Shown here in pieces: positions 1 through 8,745 of a stretch of DNA of 16,934 nucleotides. The notes below the pieces were generated by a model, which had not been told where the DNA came from, did no database searches, and was given only the letters and a program-made list of their open reading frames with translations. The DNA comes from JAAETI01 sp964195945 (GTDB taxonomy: Bacteria; Actinomycetota; Acidimicrobiia; Spongiisociales; UBA5794): the NCBI GenBank assembly GCA_964195945.1, contig CAXMRC010000038.1, positions 1-16,934 on the forward strand, written 5' to 3'. The translations under genes were made by a program, and so were the position numbers. The stretch's first letter is position 1. Each line of letters begins with the position of its first letter.

Positions 1-19
1 GTTTTTTGCTTACTTTCAT
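1..19 (-). CDS. Start of a downstream operon gene, probably the ABC substrate-binding protein (partial)
   Basis: An ATG at 19-17 on the minus strand is preceded by a strong AGGGAGGG Shine-Dalgarno (plus-strand 23-30). It opens the frame M-K-V-S-K-K before the window ends. The basic start fits the n-region of a signal peptide. Its place right after livH-livM, 68 bp past the livM stop, makes a LivK-type periplasmic/lipoprotein aromatic- or amino-acid-binding protein the most likely product, though a LivG/LivF ATPase is possible. Only six codons are visible, so the start is well supported and the function is inferred from context. Confidence 0.45.
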
Positions 20-87
20 TTGCCCTCCCTCGTCCTTTCCTTGTTACCGCTGCAGGACCGGATAACCGAGCCCGCATCAGATCTTTG

Positions 88-1395
88 TCAGTAGCTGAAC
101 GGCCAGCCTTTCCAGTAGTTCCTGACCCGAAGCCAAATGCCATACAGGCCAAGCGGTTCGAAGATAAGGAAGCCGACAAGCAACAGGCCGTATGCCACTT
201 GGTTGAGCTGTGAAACATTGAGACCGGGACTGACTCCGTTGAGAGTCGATACAAGCCCTGGGTCGTCCAGACCGGTAGACACGACGATGTCTGCGACCGA
301 TGCGACCGCTCCCCCAGACTCGACTGTCGTGGTCAACCATCCAGAGAAGTCCTGCACCAACTGCGGAAAGATGAACACGAACGCGGCGCCCATAAGGGTG
401 CCCGACACGGTTCCGGCACCGCCGATGAGCACGATCACAACAAACTGCACTGCCAGCAGCAGGTTGAACTGCTCGGGAATCGCCCTGCCGATGAATGCCA
501 CGAGAAGCGCCCCGGAGATACCGGCGTAAAACGACGAAATAGCGAACGCCTGGAACTTGGTCTTGGCATCAGGCACACCCATGACCTCGGCAGCGATGTC
601 ACGGTCCCGCAGTGCCATGAATGCTCGCCCTATCCGAGTCCGTTGCAGGTTCTTGGCGAGAACGATGAAGACAATCAGAATCCCAAAGAGCAGGAGGTAC
701 GTCTTGGCTTCCTCGCTGATCTCGCCGGGAAAATTGATCCACGGTCCGAAGATCCAATCCAGCCAGTTGAGCGGCGCCCACATCGGGCCGTCGCTGGTGA
801 AGTCCAGCAGCGGCTCCTCCTCCTGCCACAAGCGGAACTCAAATACTGGGAACTTGCGACCCGATTGCGAGCCGCCAGTGATCGACGTCGCGTTGCGGAA
901 CAAATGCTCGCCGATGAACACTAAACCCAACGTCACGATGGCCAGATAAAGACCACGTACCCGAACCGCGGTTGGAGCAACCAGCATCCCTACCAACGCG
1001 GCAACGATGCCGGCCGCAGGCAGCCAGATCCAGATTGGCAGACCCAGACCCCAGTGAGCCTTGCCGACTTCGCCGCCGAGAACGGCAGCGGTGTAGGCAC
1101 CCATGCCCATAAAGAAGGCATGCCCCAACGACACCTGACCGGCCAGACCAGTAAGGATGTTCAGCCCGAGTGCACCAATTGCAAAGATCGCAACCTGGGA
1201 GAAGATCTTCAGCCATACATTGTCGCCAAGGAATCCGAGCGGCTGATAGAGCCGATCGCCGATCTCGACCCCACCGTGAAGCGGGACCAACAGCATGAAC
1301 AAGAAGAAGATCGCAACGACGACGCGCTGTGTCCAGGTCGGCAGCAGCGATTGCTCCGAGTCATAGGATGCGTAAAGGTGTGGCCTACCCCTCAT
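88..1395 (-). CDS. livM: Branched-chain amino acid type ABC transporter permease, LivM family
   Basis: This 435-residue inner-membrane permease would pair with LivH to form the translocation channel of a HAAT-family ABC importer. LivM hallmarks are N-I-L-T-G-L-A-G-Q-V-S-L-G-H near residues 79-92, the cytoplasmic coupling loop A-L-R-D-R-D-I-A-A-E-V-M-G near 261-273, and the I-G-G-A-G-T-V-S-G-T segment near 324-333. About eight or more hydrophobic segments are visible. It is longer than usual for LivM because of polar insertions at about 175-230 and 355-400. The frame is open upstream to 1506, but I chose the ATG at 1395 because it overlaps the livH stop as ATGA and has GGAGGAG 11 nt upstream. 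Substrate is inferred from the operon: aromatic acids rather than leucine. LivG/LivF ATPases are not in the window. Confidence 0.93.
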   Translation of the reverse strand: MRGRPHLYASYDSEQSLLPTWTQRVVVAIFFLFMLLVPLHGGVEIGDRLYQPLGFLGDNVWLKIFSQVAIFAIGALGLNILTGLAGQVSLGHAFFMGMGAYTAAVLGGEVGKAHWGLGLPIWIWLPAAGIVAALVGMLVAPTAVRVRGLYLAIVTLGLVFIGEHLFRNATSITGGSQSGRKFPVFEFRLWQEEEPLLDFTSDGPMWAPLNWLDWIFGPWINFPGEISEEAKTYLLLFGILIVFIVLAKNLQRTRIGRAFMALRDRDIAAEVMGVPDAKTKFQAFAISSFYAGISGALLVAFIGRAIPEQFNLLLAVQFVVIVLIGGAGTVSGTLMGAAFVFIFPQLVQDFSGWLTTTVESGGAVASVADIVVSTGLDDPGLVSTLNGVSPGLNVSQLNQVAYGLLLVGFLIFEPLGLYGIWLRVRNYWKGWPFSY

Positions 1396-2363
1396 ACTCG
1401 ACGAATCTCCTCCGTTCCGAACAGACCGTACGGGCGAATCAGCAGTACCAACATCATCAGCAGATAAGGAACAATCCCGGAAAACCCGATACCAAATCCG
1501 CTCCAAACGAGGTACTTGCCGGCGAATGACTCGGCCAGGCCAATAGCGAACCCACCAACCACCGCGCCTGGCACAGAGTCGAGACCGCCGAGGATGATCG
1601 CCGGAAAGGCACGGAACGCAAAGAACGCCGTCTCAGCCGTCACACCCTGGGACGCTCGGGGGAATACCGAAGAAAAGATGCCGGCAACAGCTGCCAAACC
1701 GGCCCCAATCGCCCATGCAATAGCGAAAATCCGACCGACACTGATGCCCTGCGCCATTGCCGCCTCTTGATCGAAGGCAGTCGCACGCATCGCCACACCG
1801 ATCCGGCTCCGGAAGAACCAGGCGATAGCAAACACAAGCACGATCGTGACGGCGATGGTGGCTACCTCTGAGTAGGCCATCCTGATAGGGCCCGCTTCCC
1901 AAATGTTTGTTCCGAAAGGATCACCGAGTGGGCGCGGATCGGTGCTGATGTAGTCGTTGGTGACGGTCCTGATCACGATGTCGAGGCCGATCGTGACCAT
2001 GGCAATCGAGAATATTGGTTCGCCGATCATCGGGCGGATAGCAATCCGTTCTATGACGAGCCCAACAACAGCCGTTGCCAATACCGCAAACACTGCAGAC
2101 ACTGTCCACTGCAACCAATCCGGTCCCCCGATTGCCCCGCCGGGGAAATTCAGCACAGTCGCGAAATAGGCAACCAAATATGCGCCAAGCGCAGCAACCG
2201 CACCGTGGGTAAAGCTGATTACCTGCGTCGCTTTGAAGATGATCACAAAACCAAGGGCCAGAAGGGCATAGATCGCACCAAGGGACAGACCGTTGGTGAT
2301 CGCGCTAACGAACTTGTCGACCGCAGTATCGGCTCCAGCTTGGGCGAGGATCAACAAGGTCAT
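1392..2363 (-). CDS. livH: Branched-chain amino acid type ABC transporter permease, LivH family
   Basis: This 323-residue membrane permease is the partner of LivM. The N-terminal block N-G-L-S-L-G-A-I-Y-A-L-L-A-L-G near 24-38 and the F-K-A-T-Q-V-I-S-F-T-H-G segment near 43-54 are classic LivH. The coupling loop M-R-A-T-A-F-D-Q-E-A-A-M-A-Q-G-I lies near 192-207. The C-terminal R-P-Y-G-L-F-G near 310-316 also fits. Its ATG overlaps the acyl-CoA synthetase stop by 4 nt (ATGA) and its own stop overlaps livM the same way, so translation is likely coupled across all three genes. Family assignment is secure. The transported ligand cannot be read from a permease; its place in a phenylacetate operon points to phenylacetate or a related aromatic acid. 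Confidence 0.94.
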   Translation of the reverse strand: MTLLILAQAGADTAVDKFVSAITNGLSLGAIYALLALGFVIIFKATQVISFTHGAVAALGAYLVAYFATVLNFPGGAIGGPDWLQWTVSAVFAVLATAVVGLVIERIAIRPMIGEPIFSIAMVTIGLDIVIRTVTNDYISTDPRPLGDPFGTNIWEAGPIRMAYSEVATIAVTIVLVFAIAWFFRSRIGVAMRATAFDQEAAMAQGISVGRIFAIAWAIGAGLAAVAGIFSSVFPRASQGVTAETAFFAFRAFPAIILGGLDSVPGAVVGGFAIGLAESFAGKYLVWSGFGIGFSGIVPYLLMMLVLLIRPYGLFGTEEIRRV

Positions 2364-4234
2364 CGGTAGAGGTCCTCCACCAGATCTTCAAACATCTCGA
2401 ACATGGCGCTGCGCTTAACCTTTTGGGTCGCGGTCAGCTCACCGTCTTCGTGGTCGAGCTCCTTGGGGATCATCCGGAACTTCTTGATGTGCTCAACACG
2501 AGCGAATTTGGCGTTCGTTTCGTCGACGAGTCGCTGCATCATTTGGATGACTTCGGGTTTCTCCGACAGATCCCGATATGTCGTGTAGGGGATGCTCTTG
2601 CGCAACGCCCAGTTGCCAACAGTGTCGAGCTCAATGCCGATCAATGCAGTGAGGTACTTGCGGCCCTCACCAATCACCATTGCCTCTTTGACATACGGCG
2701 AGGTCTTCAGACTGTTCTCGATCTCAGATGGCGAGATGTTCTTGCCACCTGAGGTGATGATGATGTGCTTGATGCGGTCAACGATCTTGATATGGGTGTC
2801 GTCCACCCACACGCCAACGTCTCCGGTCTTGAGCCAACCATCCTCGGTCATCGTCTCCGCGGTCTTTTCGGGGAGACGCCAGTACCCCGCAAACACTCCG
2901 TCATGTTTCGTCTGGATCTCACCGGTCTCCTCGTCCAACCGAAGACCGATGTCTGCGTAAGGTTCGCCGACAGTGCCGACTTTCACCCGACCGTGGTGAT
3001 TCAAGGTGGCGACCGCGGCGTTCTCGGTCATTCCGTACAACTCGTACACAGGCACACCAAAGCCCATGAAGAACTGGAGTACTTCTGGAGCGATCGCCGC
3101 GGCTCCACTCCCGGCCCAGCGGCATCGTCGCAGCCCAACCCTTTCCTTGAGGGCACGGAACATCAACGGATTACCGATTGCATAAGCGAGTCGGCTCTTC
3201 CACGTGAAATCGCCGTTGTTGGCGGTGCGATCGGCCGCGATGAAGCCGGCGAGTTTCAGCCCGATGCCGTTGAACACTCTCTTCACGCGACTGGCGTCAT
3301 TCAGTTTGATCAGGATGGTGGCGTGGATCTTTTCCCAGATGCGGGGAACCGCAAAGAACAGCGTCGGCTGGACCTCGCGTAGATTCATTTGCACGGTTTC
3401 GATCGATTCGGCGAAGTTGAGCGTGACACCGGCGCCAACCATGTGCCAGGTCGAGAATATCCGCTCGGCAACATGGCACAGCGGCAGATAGGTCAGCACC
3501 TGGTCATCTGGATGTGGGTTCTTCCCGTCCCTGGTGCGACCCTCGGCCATGACGATCTTGTTGATCGCAAACGATGCATTCTTGTTATCCAGCATCGCCC
3601 CTTTTGGCGGACCCGTCGTTCCCGATGTGTAAACAAGTGTGATGACATCGTCATCCGCAGCGGCAGCCATCAACGCTGGCACGGCCTCCGGATTCTGGTC
3701 GAGATGCTGCCGACCCATCTCGATGAAGTCGTCCCAGAACATGAGACGATCGTCGTCGTAGGCACGAACGCCACGAGGCTCGATGTAGAGGATTCTCTCG
3801 ACGTTCGGGAACTCATCACGGGGTGCATCAAGGACCTTATCGACCTGCTCTTGGTCCTCGGCGAAATGGACACGGGCGCCCGAATCGTTAAGGAGGTATT
3901 TGACTTCTGCCATAGGGTTGGTCGGGTACAGCCCTGTAGTGATGCCACGGATGGCGACAGTGGCGAGATCCAGGACGACCCACTCGGGGCGGTCCTCGGA
4001 ATGAATAGAAACAACGTCACCGACACCAACGCCGAGAGCGAGCAGCCCGTGCGCCGCGACGACTATGTCGTCCCACAGCTTCGACCAGCTGTGCTCTTGC
4101 CAGATGCCGAAGTCCTTCTCCCGCATGGCGGTGCCGTTCGGATCGCTGTGTGCCCGATCCCGGACGCGCGACGCGACAGTGTCGACATCCGATTCTGTGC
4201 CAGGACTGTTGACGCGATCAATCGTCGCTGTCAT
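2360..4234 (-). CDS. AMP-forming acyl-CoA synthetase, long-chain (FadD15/LACS) type
   Basis: This 624-residue ANL-superfamily ligase activates a carboxylic acid through an acyl-adenylate to its CoA thioester. Visible motifs are the P-loop Y-T-S-G-T-T-G-P-P-K-G at 202-212, Y-G-M-T-E at 400-404, G-W-L-K-T-G-D at 466-472, the hinge D-R-I-K-H-I-I-I-T-S-G-G-K-N near 486-499, and a C-terminal T-Q-K-V-K-R with the adenylating lysine near 605. Length and motifs match long-chain-type synthetases, not the shorter PaaK (about 430 residues). The frame extends to 4291, but ATG 4234 has the good ribosome-binding site. The gap of 102 bp to paaN is the largest in the operon. The ligase overlaps livH by 4 nt. 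LACS-type ligases often sit beside Liv transporters in aromatic-acid clusters, so I infer activation of the imported acid (vectorial acylation). A fatty-acid substrate cannot be excluded. Confidence 0.9.
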   Translation of the reverse strand: MTATIDRVNSPGTESDVDTVASRVRDRAHSDPNGTAMREKDFGIWQEHSWSKLWDDIVVAAHGLLALGVGVGDVVSIHSEDRPEWVVLDLATVAIRGITTGLYPTNPMAEVKYLLNDSGARVHFAEDQEQVDKVLDAPRDEFPNVERILYIEPRGVRAYDDDRLMFWDDFIEMGRQHLDQNPEAVPALMAAAADDDVITLVYTSGTTGPPKGAMLDNKNASFAINKIVMAEGRTRDGKNPHPDDQVLTYLPLCHVAERIFSTWHMVGAGVTLNFAESIETVQMNLREVQPTLFFAVPRIWEKIHATILIKLNDASRVKRVFNGIGLKLAGFIAADRTANNGDFTWKSRLAYAIGNPLMFRALKERVGLRRCRWAGSGAAAIAPEVLQFFMGFGVPVYELYGMTENAAVATLNHHGRVKVGTVGEPYADIGLRLDEETGEIQTKHDGVFAGYWRLPEKTAETMTEDGWLKTGDVGVWVDDTHIKIVDRIKHIIITSGGKNISPSEIENSLKTSPYVKEAMVIGEGRKYLTALIGIELDTVGNWALRKSIPYTTYRDLSEKPEVIQMMQRLVDETNAKFARVEHIKKFRMIPKELDHEDGELTATQKVKRSAMFEMFEDLVEDLYR

Positions 4235-4239
4235 TGCTG

Positions 4240-4247
4240 CCTCCCTT
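4240..4247 (-). promoter_or_regulatory. Ribosome-binding site deciding the acyl-CoA synthetase start
   Basis: AAGGGAGG on the minus strand lies 5 nt before the ATG at 4234. No comparable site precedes the earlier in-frame start at 4291, so the 19-residue extension is unlikely to be translated. Confidence 0.75.
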
Positions 4248-4336
4248 CGCATGCTCCCCAGCGGTGCCCAATATGAAGCTCCGGTCACCATAGAGAGCGG
4301 GAAAACGGATTGCCTCGAAAAATCGGGTTTCGCTTC

Positions 4337-5992
4337 TCATGCCGAAATCCGGATTCCGACAACACGAAAGCGGCCTGCGACAAAAGCGGGATCGGTTAGC
4401 GACGCATTTCCGGCAGGGTTGGCGCCGGTGACGTGGAAATCACTGAACGCAGTCGACTGGTTCACATAGAGCCCACCGGTCAGGTTGAAGGCAACAGAAA
4501 CCCCACCATCAACGGCAGCGTCGATGGCTGCCTCCATCGTCTCTTCATCGTTCGTGTAGACCAGCCAGGTGAGAGCCCCATGAACAAGTGCCGACTCCTT
4601 GGCCAACTGCAGGCTCTGCTCGGTGTCATCGGTTGCTACGACATAGATGACAGGTCCGAACATCTCTCGCATGTAGGCATCACGGTTGGCCGCGTCGACC
4701 TTCACGATCACTGGACTTCGCACCTCAGCGGCGGCGAAGTTGGGGTGGACAATCTGACGCGACTCGAGCAACACTTCGCCACTGGCTGCCGCATCGGCGA
4801 TTCGACCGGCAATGGCGCTGCCCTTTATCGAGCCGAGGATGTCCCCGGCGCGCTGGTCGTCCGCAAGCAGTCCGTCTATCGCTGCAGCCAGACCGGAAGC
4901 AACCTCATCAAATGTGGCATGCTCTTCACCAACAGCGATGCCAGAGGCAGGGATGTACACATTCTGAGGTGTCGTGCACATCTGACCTGAGTACATCGTT
5001 AGAGATACCGACAGGTTGCGGAAAACACCCTTGAGGTCGGACACAGAGTCGATCACAACTGAATTGACTCCGGCCTTCTCCGTGAACACAAGAGCGTGGG
5101 TCACGTTCTCTTCGAGCCACTCGCCAAAGCTGGACCCACCCGTGTAATCGACCATGCCAACGGCAGGATCCATCACAAGTTCCTTGGCGATTGGCGCATC
5201 GGGGCTGTCGACAGCAAGCATCACGGTATTCGCATCGAAGCCGGCCTCTGCCAGCACTTCCCGTGCCGTCTCCACGAACAAAGCGAGCGGCAGGATCGTA
5301 CCGGGATGCGGCTTGACGATCACCGGATTGCCGGTGGCGAGGCTGGCGAAGATGCCGGGGTACCCGTTCCACGTAGGGAAGGTGGAAACACCAATCGTGA
5401 TAGCGACACCCCTGGGTCGGATGCGCCATTGCTTGTCAATCTGGAGTGGGTCCCGCTTACCTTGTGGCTTCTCCCAGCGCATTTGCCCACCGGGCAGTCG
5501 GGTCATTTCCGAATATGCGTAGGCGACAGCTTCGAGACCACGGTCAAGCGCGTGGGGTCCGCCCGCCTGGAACGCCATGAGGAATGCCTGCCCGGTGGTC
5601 TGCATAACGGCATGGGCCATCTCAAAGCTGTTCTCCTTCAAGCGGTCGAGAATCTCGAGACACACGCCGGTCCGCTCTTTCGGAGTCGCTTTGCCCCACG
5701 TCTTCATGGCAGTCGTTGCAGCCGCGATCAACGATCCGACATCGGCGGTTGGGTAGGTAACACCGAGAACTATGCCGTATGGAGAAGACTCGCCTCCAGA
5801 TGTGGATCCGGTGGATGGTTGACCCAATTCGAACGCTTTACCAAGACGTTCCTGAAAGGCCGCCTCTCCGTTGCTGGGTGCGTCCTCACCGTAAGCACGC
5901 GGGCTCTCGGGAAACGGGCTCCAGTACTCGCGGCTCCGGGTGGCGGCGACCGCCCGCTTCAGCGTCTCCTCGTGCTTCTCAAAAAGTTCCAT
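4337..5992 (-). CDS. paaN: Phenylacetic acid degradation aldehyde dehydrogenase PaaN
   Basis: This 551-residue aldehyde dehydrogenase is of the PaaN type (TIGR02288-like). It should oxidise the open-chain semialdehyde of the phenylacetyl-CoA pathway (3-oxo-5,6-dehydrosuberyl-CoA semialdehyde). The N-terminus M-E-L-F-E-K-H and Y-W-S-P-F-P-E-S-P-R-A-Y-G-E (23-36) is a family signature, as is the C-terminal F-S-D-F-H-V-T-G-A-N-P-A-G-N-A (516-530). The nucleophile is C339 in S-G-Q-M-C-T-T-P-Q-N. E305 sits in F-T-E-K-A-G, where other aldehyde dehydrogenases have L-E-L-G-G. There is no C-terminal MaoC/hot-dog hydratase domain, unlike the roughly 680-residue PaaZ. ATG 5992 was chosen because the family N-terminus begins there and A-A-A-G-G-A-C lies just upstream; the open frame to 6082 runs into paaJ. 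The paaJ stop is 10 bp upstream. Confidence 0.93.
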   Translation of the reverse strand: MELFEKHEETLKRAVAATRSREYWSPFPESPRAYGEDAPSNGEAAFQERLGKAFELGQPSTGSTSGGESSPYGIVLGVTYPTADVGSLIAAATTAMKTWGKATPKERTGVCLEILDRLKENSFEMAHAVMQTTGQAFLMAFQAGGPHALDRGLEAVAYAYSEMTRLPGGQMRWEKPQGKRDPLQIDKQWRIRPRGVAITIGVSTFPTWNGYPGIFASLATGNPVIVKPHPGTILPLALFVETAREVLAEAGFDANTVMLAVDSPDAPIAKELVMDPAVGMVDYTGGSSFGEWLEENVTHALVFTEKAGVNSVVIDSVSDLKGVFRNLSVSLTMYSGQMCTTPQNVYIPASGIAVGEEHATFDEVASGLAAAIDGLLADDQRAGDILGSIKGSAIAGRIADAAASGEVLLESRQIVHPNFAAAEVRSPVIVKVDAANRDAYMREMFGPVIYVVATDDTEQSLQLAKESALVHGALTWLVYTNDEETMEAAIDAAVDGGVSVAFNLTGGLYVNQSTAFSDFHVTGANPAGNASLTDPAFVAGRFRVVGIRISA

Positions 5993-6002
5993 CACTGTCC
6001 TT

Positions 6003-7205
6003 TCAGGCCTTCTCAAGGAGCATGGCAATACCCTGCCCCACCCCGATACACATCGTGGTGAGGGCGTATCTCTCGTCTGCATGGTGTAGCTGGCGTACTG
6101 CGGTTGTGACCAGGCGCGCCCCTGTCATGCCGAGGGGGTGTCCGATAGCGATTGCCCCACCGTTGGCGTTTACGTGTGCGGCGTCGTCGGGCAGACCGAA
6201 TTGCCGAAGACACGCCAGCGCCTGCGAGGCGAATGCCTCGTTCAGTTCGATGACACCGATCTGGTCGAGGGGGACACCGGTGCGACCTAGCAGTTTCTCG
6301 GTGGCGGGAACCGGGCCGATGCCCATGATCCGTGGGGGCACACCGGCAGTGGCCATCCCGATGATGCGAGCCTTGGGGATGAGACCGAACTTCTCGACAG
6401 CGCTTTCTGAGGCGACAAGAACGGTGGCGGCGCCATCGTTGATTCCTGAGGCGTTGCCAGCGGTGACTGTTCCGTCCTTGAAGATTGGATGCAACCGGGA
6501 CAGTTTCTCAATGCTGGTGTCGGGCCGGGGATGCTCGTCGTTGGTGACGGCGATTGGGTCGCCGCGGCGTTGCGGCACATCGACCGCCACGATCTCTTCG
6601 CCAAGCCGTCCGGAGGCGACCGCAGCAGCCGTCCGCTGCTGGCTGCGCAGCGCAAACTCGTCTTGATCGGCTCGTGAGATCGCAAACTCTGCTGCAACGT
6701 TCTCTGCAGTGCCCGGCATCTCGTCTTTGCCAAAGCGTTCCGCCAGCCGCGGATTGGTGAAACGCCAGCCGATGGTGGTGTCGTATACCTCTGTGGACCG
6801 GCTGTAGGCAGCCTCTGCTTTTGCCATGACTTTTGGCGCCCGGCTCATCGACTCGACGCCGCCGGCAAGGATCAGATCGGCTTCTCCCGTCTTGATCGAC
6901 CGTGCGGCGTAGCCGATCGACTCCATGCCGGAGCCACAAAGGCGGTTGATGGTTGTACCCGATACCTTGGCATCCATGCCCGATAGCAGAACGGCCATTC
7001 GCCCAACGTTGCGATTGTCCTCTCCGGCCTGGTTGGCTGCACCCATGATGACGTCGTCGGTGACGGTCCAATCGACGCCGGGGTTGCGATCCATAACGGT
7101 CCGCATCGTGAGCGCAAGTAGGTCATCGGGGCGGACTGCGGCGAGGGCACCGCCAAAGCGCCCGACCGGCGTGCGAATGGAGTCACAGATGAATGCTTCA
7201 GCCAC
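6003..7205 (-). CDS. paaJ: 3-oxoadipyl-CoA/3-oxo-5,6-dehydrosuberyl-CoA thiolase
   Basis: This 400-residue thiolase should cleave the 3-oxoacyl-CoA intermediates of phenylacetate breakdown to acetyl-CoA and a shortened acyl-CoA, yielding succinyl-CoA at the end. Catalytic residues are all visible: C90 in N-R-L-C-G-S-G, N-E-A-F-A near 322-326, H356 in I-G-H-P-L-G, and C386 in C-I-G-V-G-Q-G. The opening I-C-D-S-I-R-T-P-V-G-R-F-G-G-A-L and the E-D-N-R-N-V-G-R segment are typical of PaaJ/PcaF rather than of acetoacetyl-CoA thiolases. I start it at GTG 7205 because V-A-E-A-F-I-C-D aligns with thiolase N-termini and GGAGA lies 5 nt upstream. The upstream frame to 7442 only covers paaH. The start overlaps the paaH stop by 8 bp. 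Confidence 0.93.
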   Translation of the reverse strand: MAEAFICDSIRTPVGRFGGALAAVRPDDLLALTMRTVMDRNPGVDWTVTDDVIMGAANQAGEDNRNVGRMAVLLSGMDAKVSGTTINRLCGSGMESIGYAARSIKTGEADLILAGGVESMSRAPKVMAKAEAAYSRSTEVYDTTIGWRFTNPRLAERFGKDEMPGTAENVAAEFAISRADQDEFALRSQQRTAAAVASGRLGEEIVAVDVPQRRGDPIAVTNDEHPRPDTSIEKLSRLHPIFKDGTVTAGNASGINDGAATVLVASESAVEKFGLIPKARIIGMATAGVPPRIMGIGPVPATEKLLGRTGVPLDQIGVIELNEAFASQALACLRQFGLPDDAAHVNANGGAIAIGHPLGMTGARLVTTAVRQLHHADERYALTTMCIGVGQGIAMLLEKA

Positions 7206-8745
7206 GATCGTCTCCGTATCGAATCGGTCGATCGGTGTACGCGCGGCGGGAGATGAGTGCAGGTACGCGGTATCGATCCTCGCCATAGCCGGAGCGAATG
7301 TTGCGCAGCACTGACGCGATACGGGCAGCACCGATCCGATCGGCCCACTCGAGCGGCCCCGACGGATAATTGGTTCCAAGACGCATGGCGGTGTCGACGT
7401 CGGCTGCGACCGCGACCCCTGACCCGACGGTGTCCGCAGCAACTGCGGCTAGCTGGGCAACCGTGCGCATCACGACCATCCCATAGGCGTCATCGATAAG
7501 ACTGACGTCGCATCCGATAGCTTGGAAGAGCCCTGCGACCCGTTCTGCCTGGTCGGGATCGGCCTGATCTGCCAGCGCGATGCCGATGCGATCGACGTTG
7601 TCCCAGTCGTGTACGAGATCGAACAAGACCACGTTGTTAGTTCCAAAGGTTCGATCCGCGGCGAGTTGCGTTGCCGATCGCCCATCGGTCGGAACCAGGT
7701 GGACGCCATCAAAGATGAGATGACCGGGACCACCGGCGGCGACATCGTCGACCTCGATCCCGGCGCGCAGCAGCCGCGGGATCAGCCCTGCGGCCCAGCC
7801 CAGATCGCCATGAGCTTCGACATTTGCCGGTGCGGGCTGCGGATCCAGCGTCGCGGGGACGGCACGGGTTGCCGATGGGCCATATTCAAAGAAACCCTGT
7901 CCGGTTTTGCGGCCCAGCTTTCCCGCATCGACAAGGCTCTGCTGCAATACGTGTGGTGCAAACCGGGAGTCGTTGAAGGACTGCGCAAAGACTGACTTCG
8001 ATACTGCGAGGTTTACATCGAGACCGACCAGATCCATGAGCGCAAAGGGCCCCATCCGGAAACCACCGGAACCGGTTATCAGTGCATCGATGGTGACGTA
8101 ATCGGCGACACCTTCGGCGGCGAGGCGAAGCCCTTCACCGTAGAAGGGGCGGGCAACACGATTGACGATGAAGCCGGGAGTCGAGGCACAGTGCACCGGT
8201 TCCTTGCCCCATGCGGTGACGGTGGCGGCCGCCGCTTGAGCTACCTCTAGCTCGGTCTCGGCCCCTGACACGATCTCGACGAGAGGCATCGCGGGGGCAG
8301 GATTGAAGAAGTGCATACCAACGAACCGCTGGGGATGTTGCAGCCCGGCGGCGATTGCCGTCACCGACAACGAGGAGGTGTTGGTGGCAATGATGGCGTC
8401 AGAGTCAGCCAGAGTCTCTATCTCGGAAAGCACCGTTCGTTTGACGGCAAGATCTTCGACGATCGCTTCGACAATCAGCGAGGCCGGGGCGCACTCCGCA
8501 AGCCAGCCACAACCAACGATCAGACCGACAATCTGCTCAGCTTGTGCGGCGGTGCGGCGACCCTTCTCCACCGAGGTCTCCATGCGGATGCGGAGGTCGG
8601 CAAGTGCCTTGTCGACCGCACCATCCACGGAGTCGAATAGGAACACGGGGTGACCCGCCGCCGCTGCGACTTGAGCAATGCCGGCACCCATGGTGCCCGC
8701 ACCGACGACAGCAACGGGACTCCCCTGTGGAATAGCCGTCGTCAT
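7198..8745 (-). CDS. paaH: 3-hydroxyacyl-CoA dehydrogenase (3-hydroxyadipyl-CoA dehydrogenase)
   Basis: This 515-residue NAD-dependent dehydrogenase oxidises 3-hydroxyadipyl-CoA to 3-oxoadipyl-CoA. The Rossmann fold opens with V-V-G-A-G-T-M-G-A-G-I-A (G15, G17, G20). The active-site pair is H145 in G-M-H-F-F-N-P-A-P-A-M and E157 in P-L-V-E-I. The first C-terminal domain contains G-F-I-V-N-R-V-A-R-P-F and G-R-K-T-G-Q-G-F-F-E-Y. After a linker and a further alpha/beta region, a second 3HCDH C-terminal repeat carries M-R-L-G-T-N-Y-P-S-G-P-L-E-W near the end. This two-domain layout fits PaaH-type enzymes; at 515 residues it is somewhat longer than E. coli PaaH (475). ATG 8745 is preferred over GTG 8751 because GAGGGG is 5 nt before the ATG. 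It overlaps the paaG stop by one base (TGATG). Confidence 0.93.
   Translation of the reverse strand: MTTAIPQGSPVAVVGAGTMGAGIAQVAAAAGHPVFLFDSVDGAVDKALADLRIRMETSVEKGRRTAAQAEQIVGLIVGCGWLAECAPASLIVEAIVEDLAVKRTVLSEIETLADSDAIIATNTSSLSVTAIAAGLQHPQRFVGMHFFNPAPAMPLVEIVSGAETELEVAQAAAATVTAWGKEPVHCASTPGFIVNRVARPFYGEGLRLAAEGVADYVTIDALITGSGGFRMGPFALMDLVGLDVNLAVSKSVFAQSFNDSRFAPHVLQQSLVDAGKLGRKTGQGFFEYGPSATRAVPATLDPQPAPANVEAHGDLGWAAGLIPRLLRAGIEVDDVAAGGPGHLIFDGVHLVPTDGRSATQLAADRTFGTNNVVLFDLVHDWDNVDRIGIALADQADPDQAERVAGLFQAIGCDVSLIDDAYGMVVMRTVAQLAAVAADTVGSGVAVAADVDTAMRLGTNYPSGPLEWADRIGAARIASVLRNIRSGYGEDRYRVPALISRRAYTDRPIRYGDDRG

Noticed and set aside
1396..1506. N-terminal extension of LivM upstream of 1395
   Set aside because: It lies wholly inside livH in another frame. 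ATG 1395 has an ATGA overlap and a good Shine-Dalgarno.
2360..4234. Calling the CoA ligase PaaK
   Set aside because: Length and motifs are those of long-chain-type synthetases, not the shorter phenylacetate-CoA ligase family. Only context suggests an aromatic substrate.
3389..4276. Plus-strand open frame of about 295 codons opposite the acyl-CoA synthetase
   Set aside because: The minus-strand gene has all ANL motifs in order; the plus frame shows none and no ribosome-binding site.
4235..4336. Internal promoter in the paaN-ligase gap
   Set aside because: No convincing -35/-10 pair could be found on the minus strand; only weak AT-rich patches.
5096..6061. Long plus-strand open frame opposite paaN
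   Set aside because: It is antisense to a full-length, motif-complete paaN, has no recognisable domain, and its composition follows the complementary codon pattern.
7206..7442. N-terminal extension of the thiolase
   Set aside because: It lies within the paaH coding region. GTG 7205 matches the family N-terminus and has GGAGA upstream.
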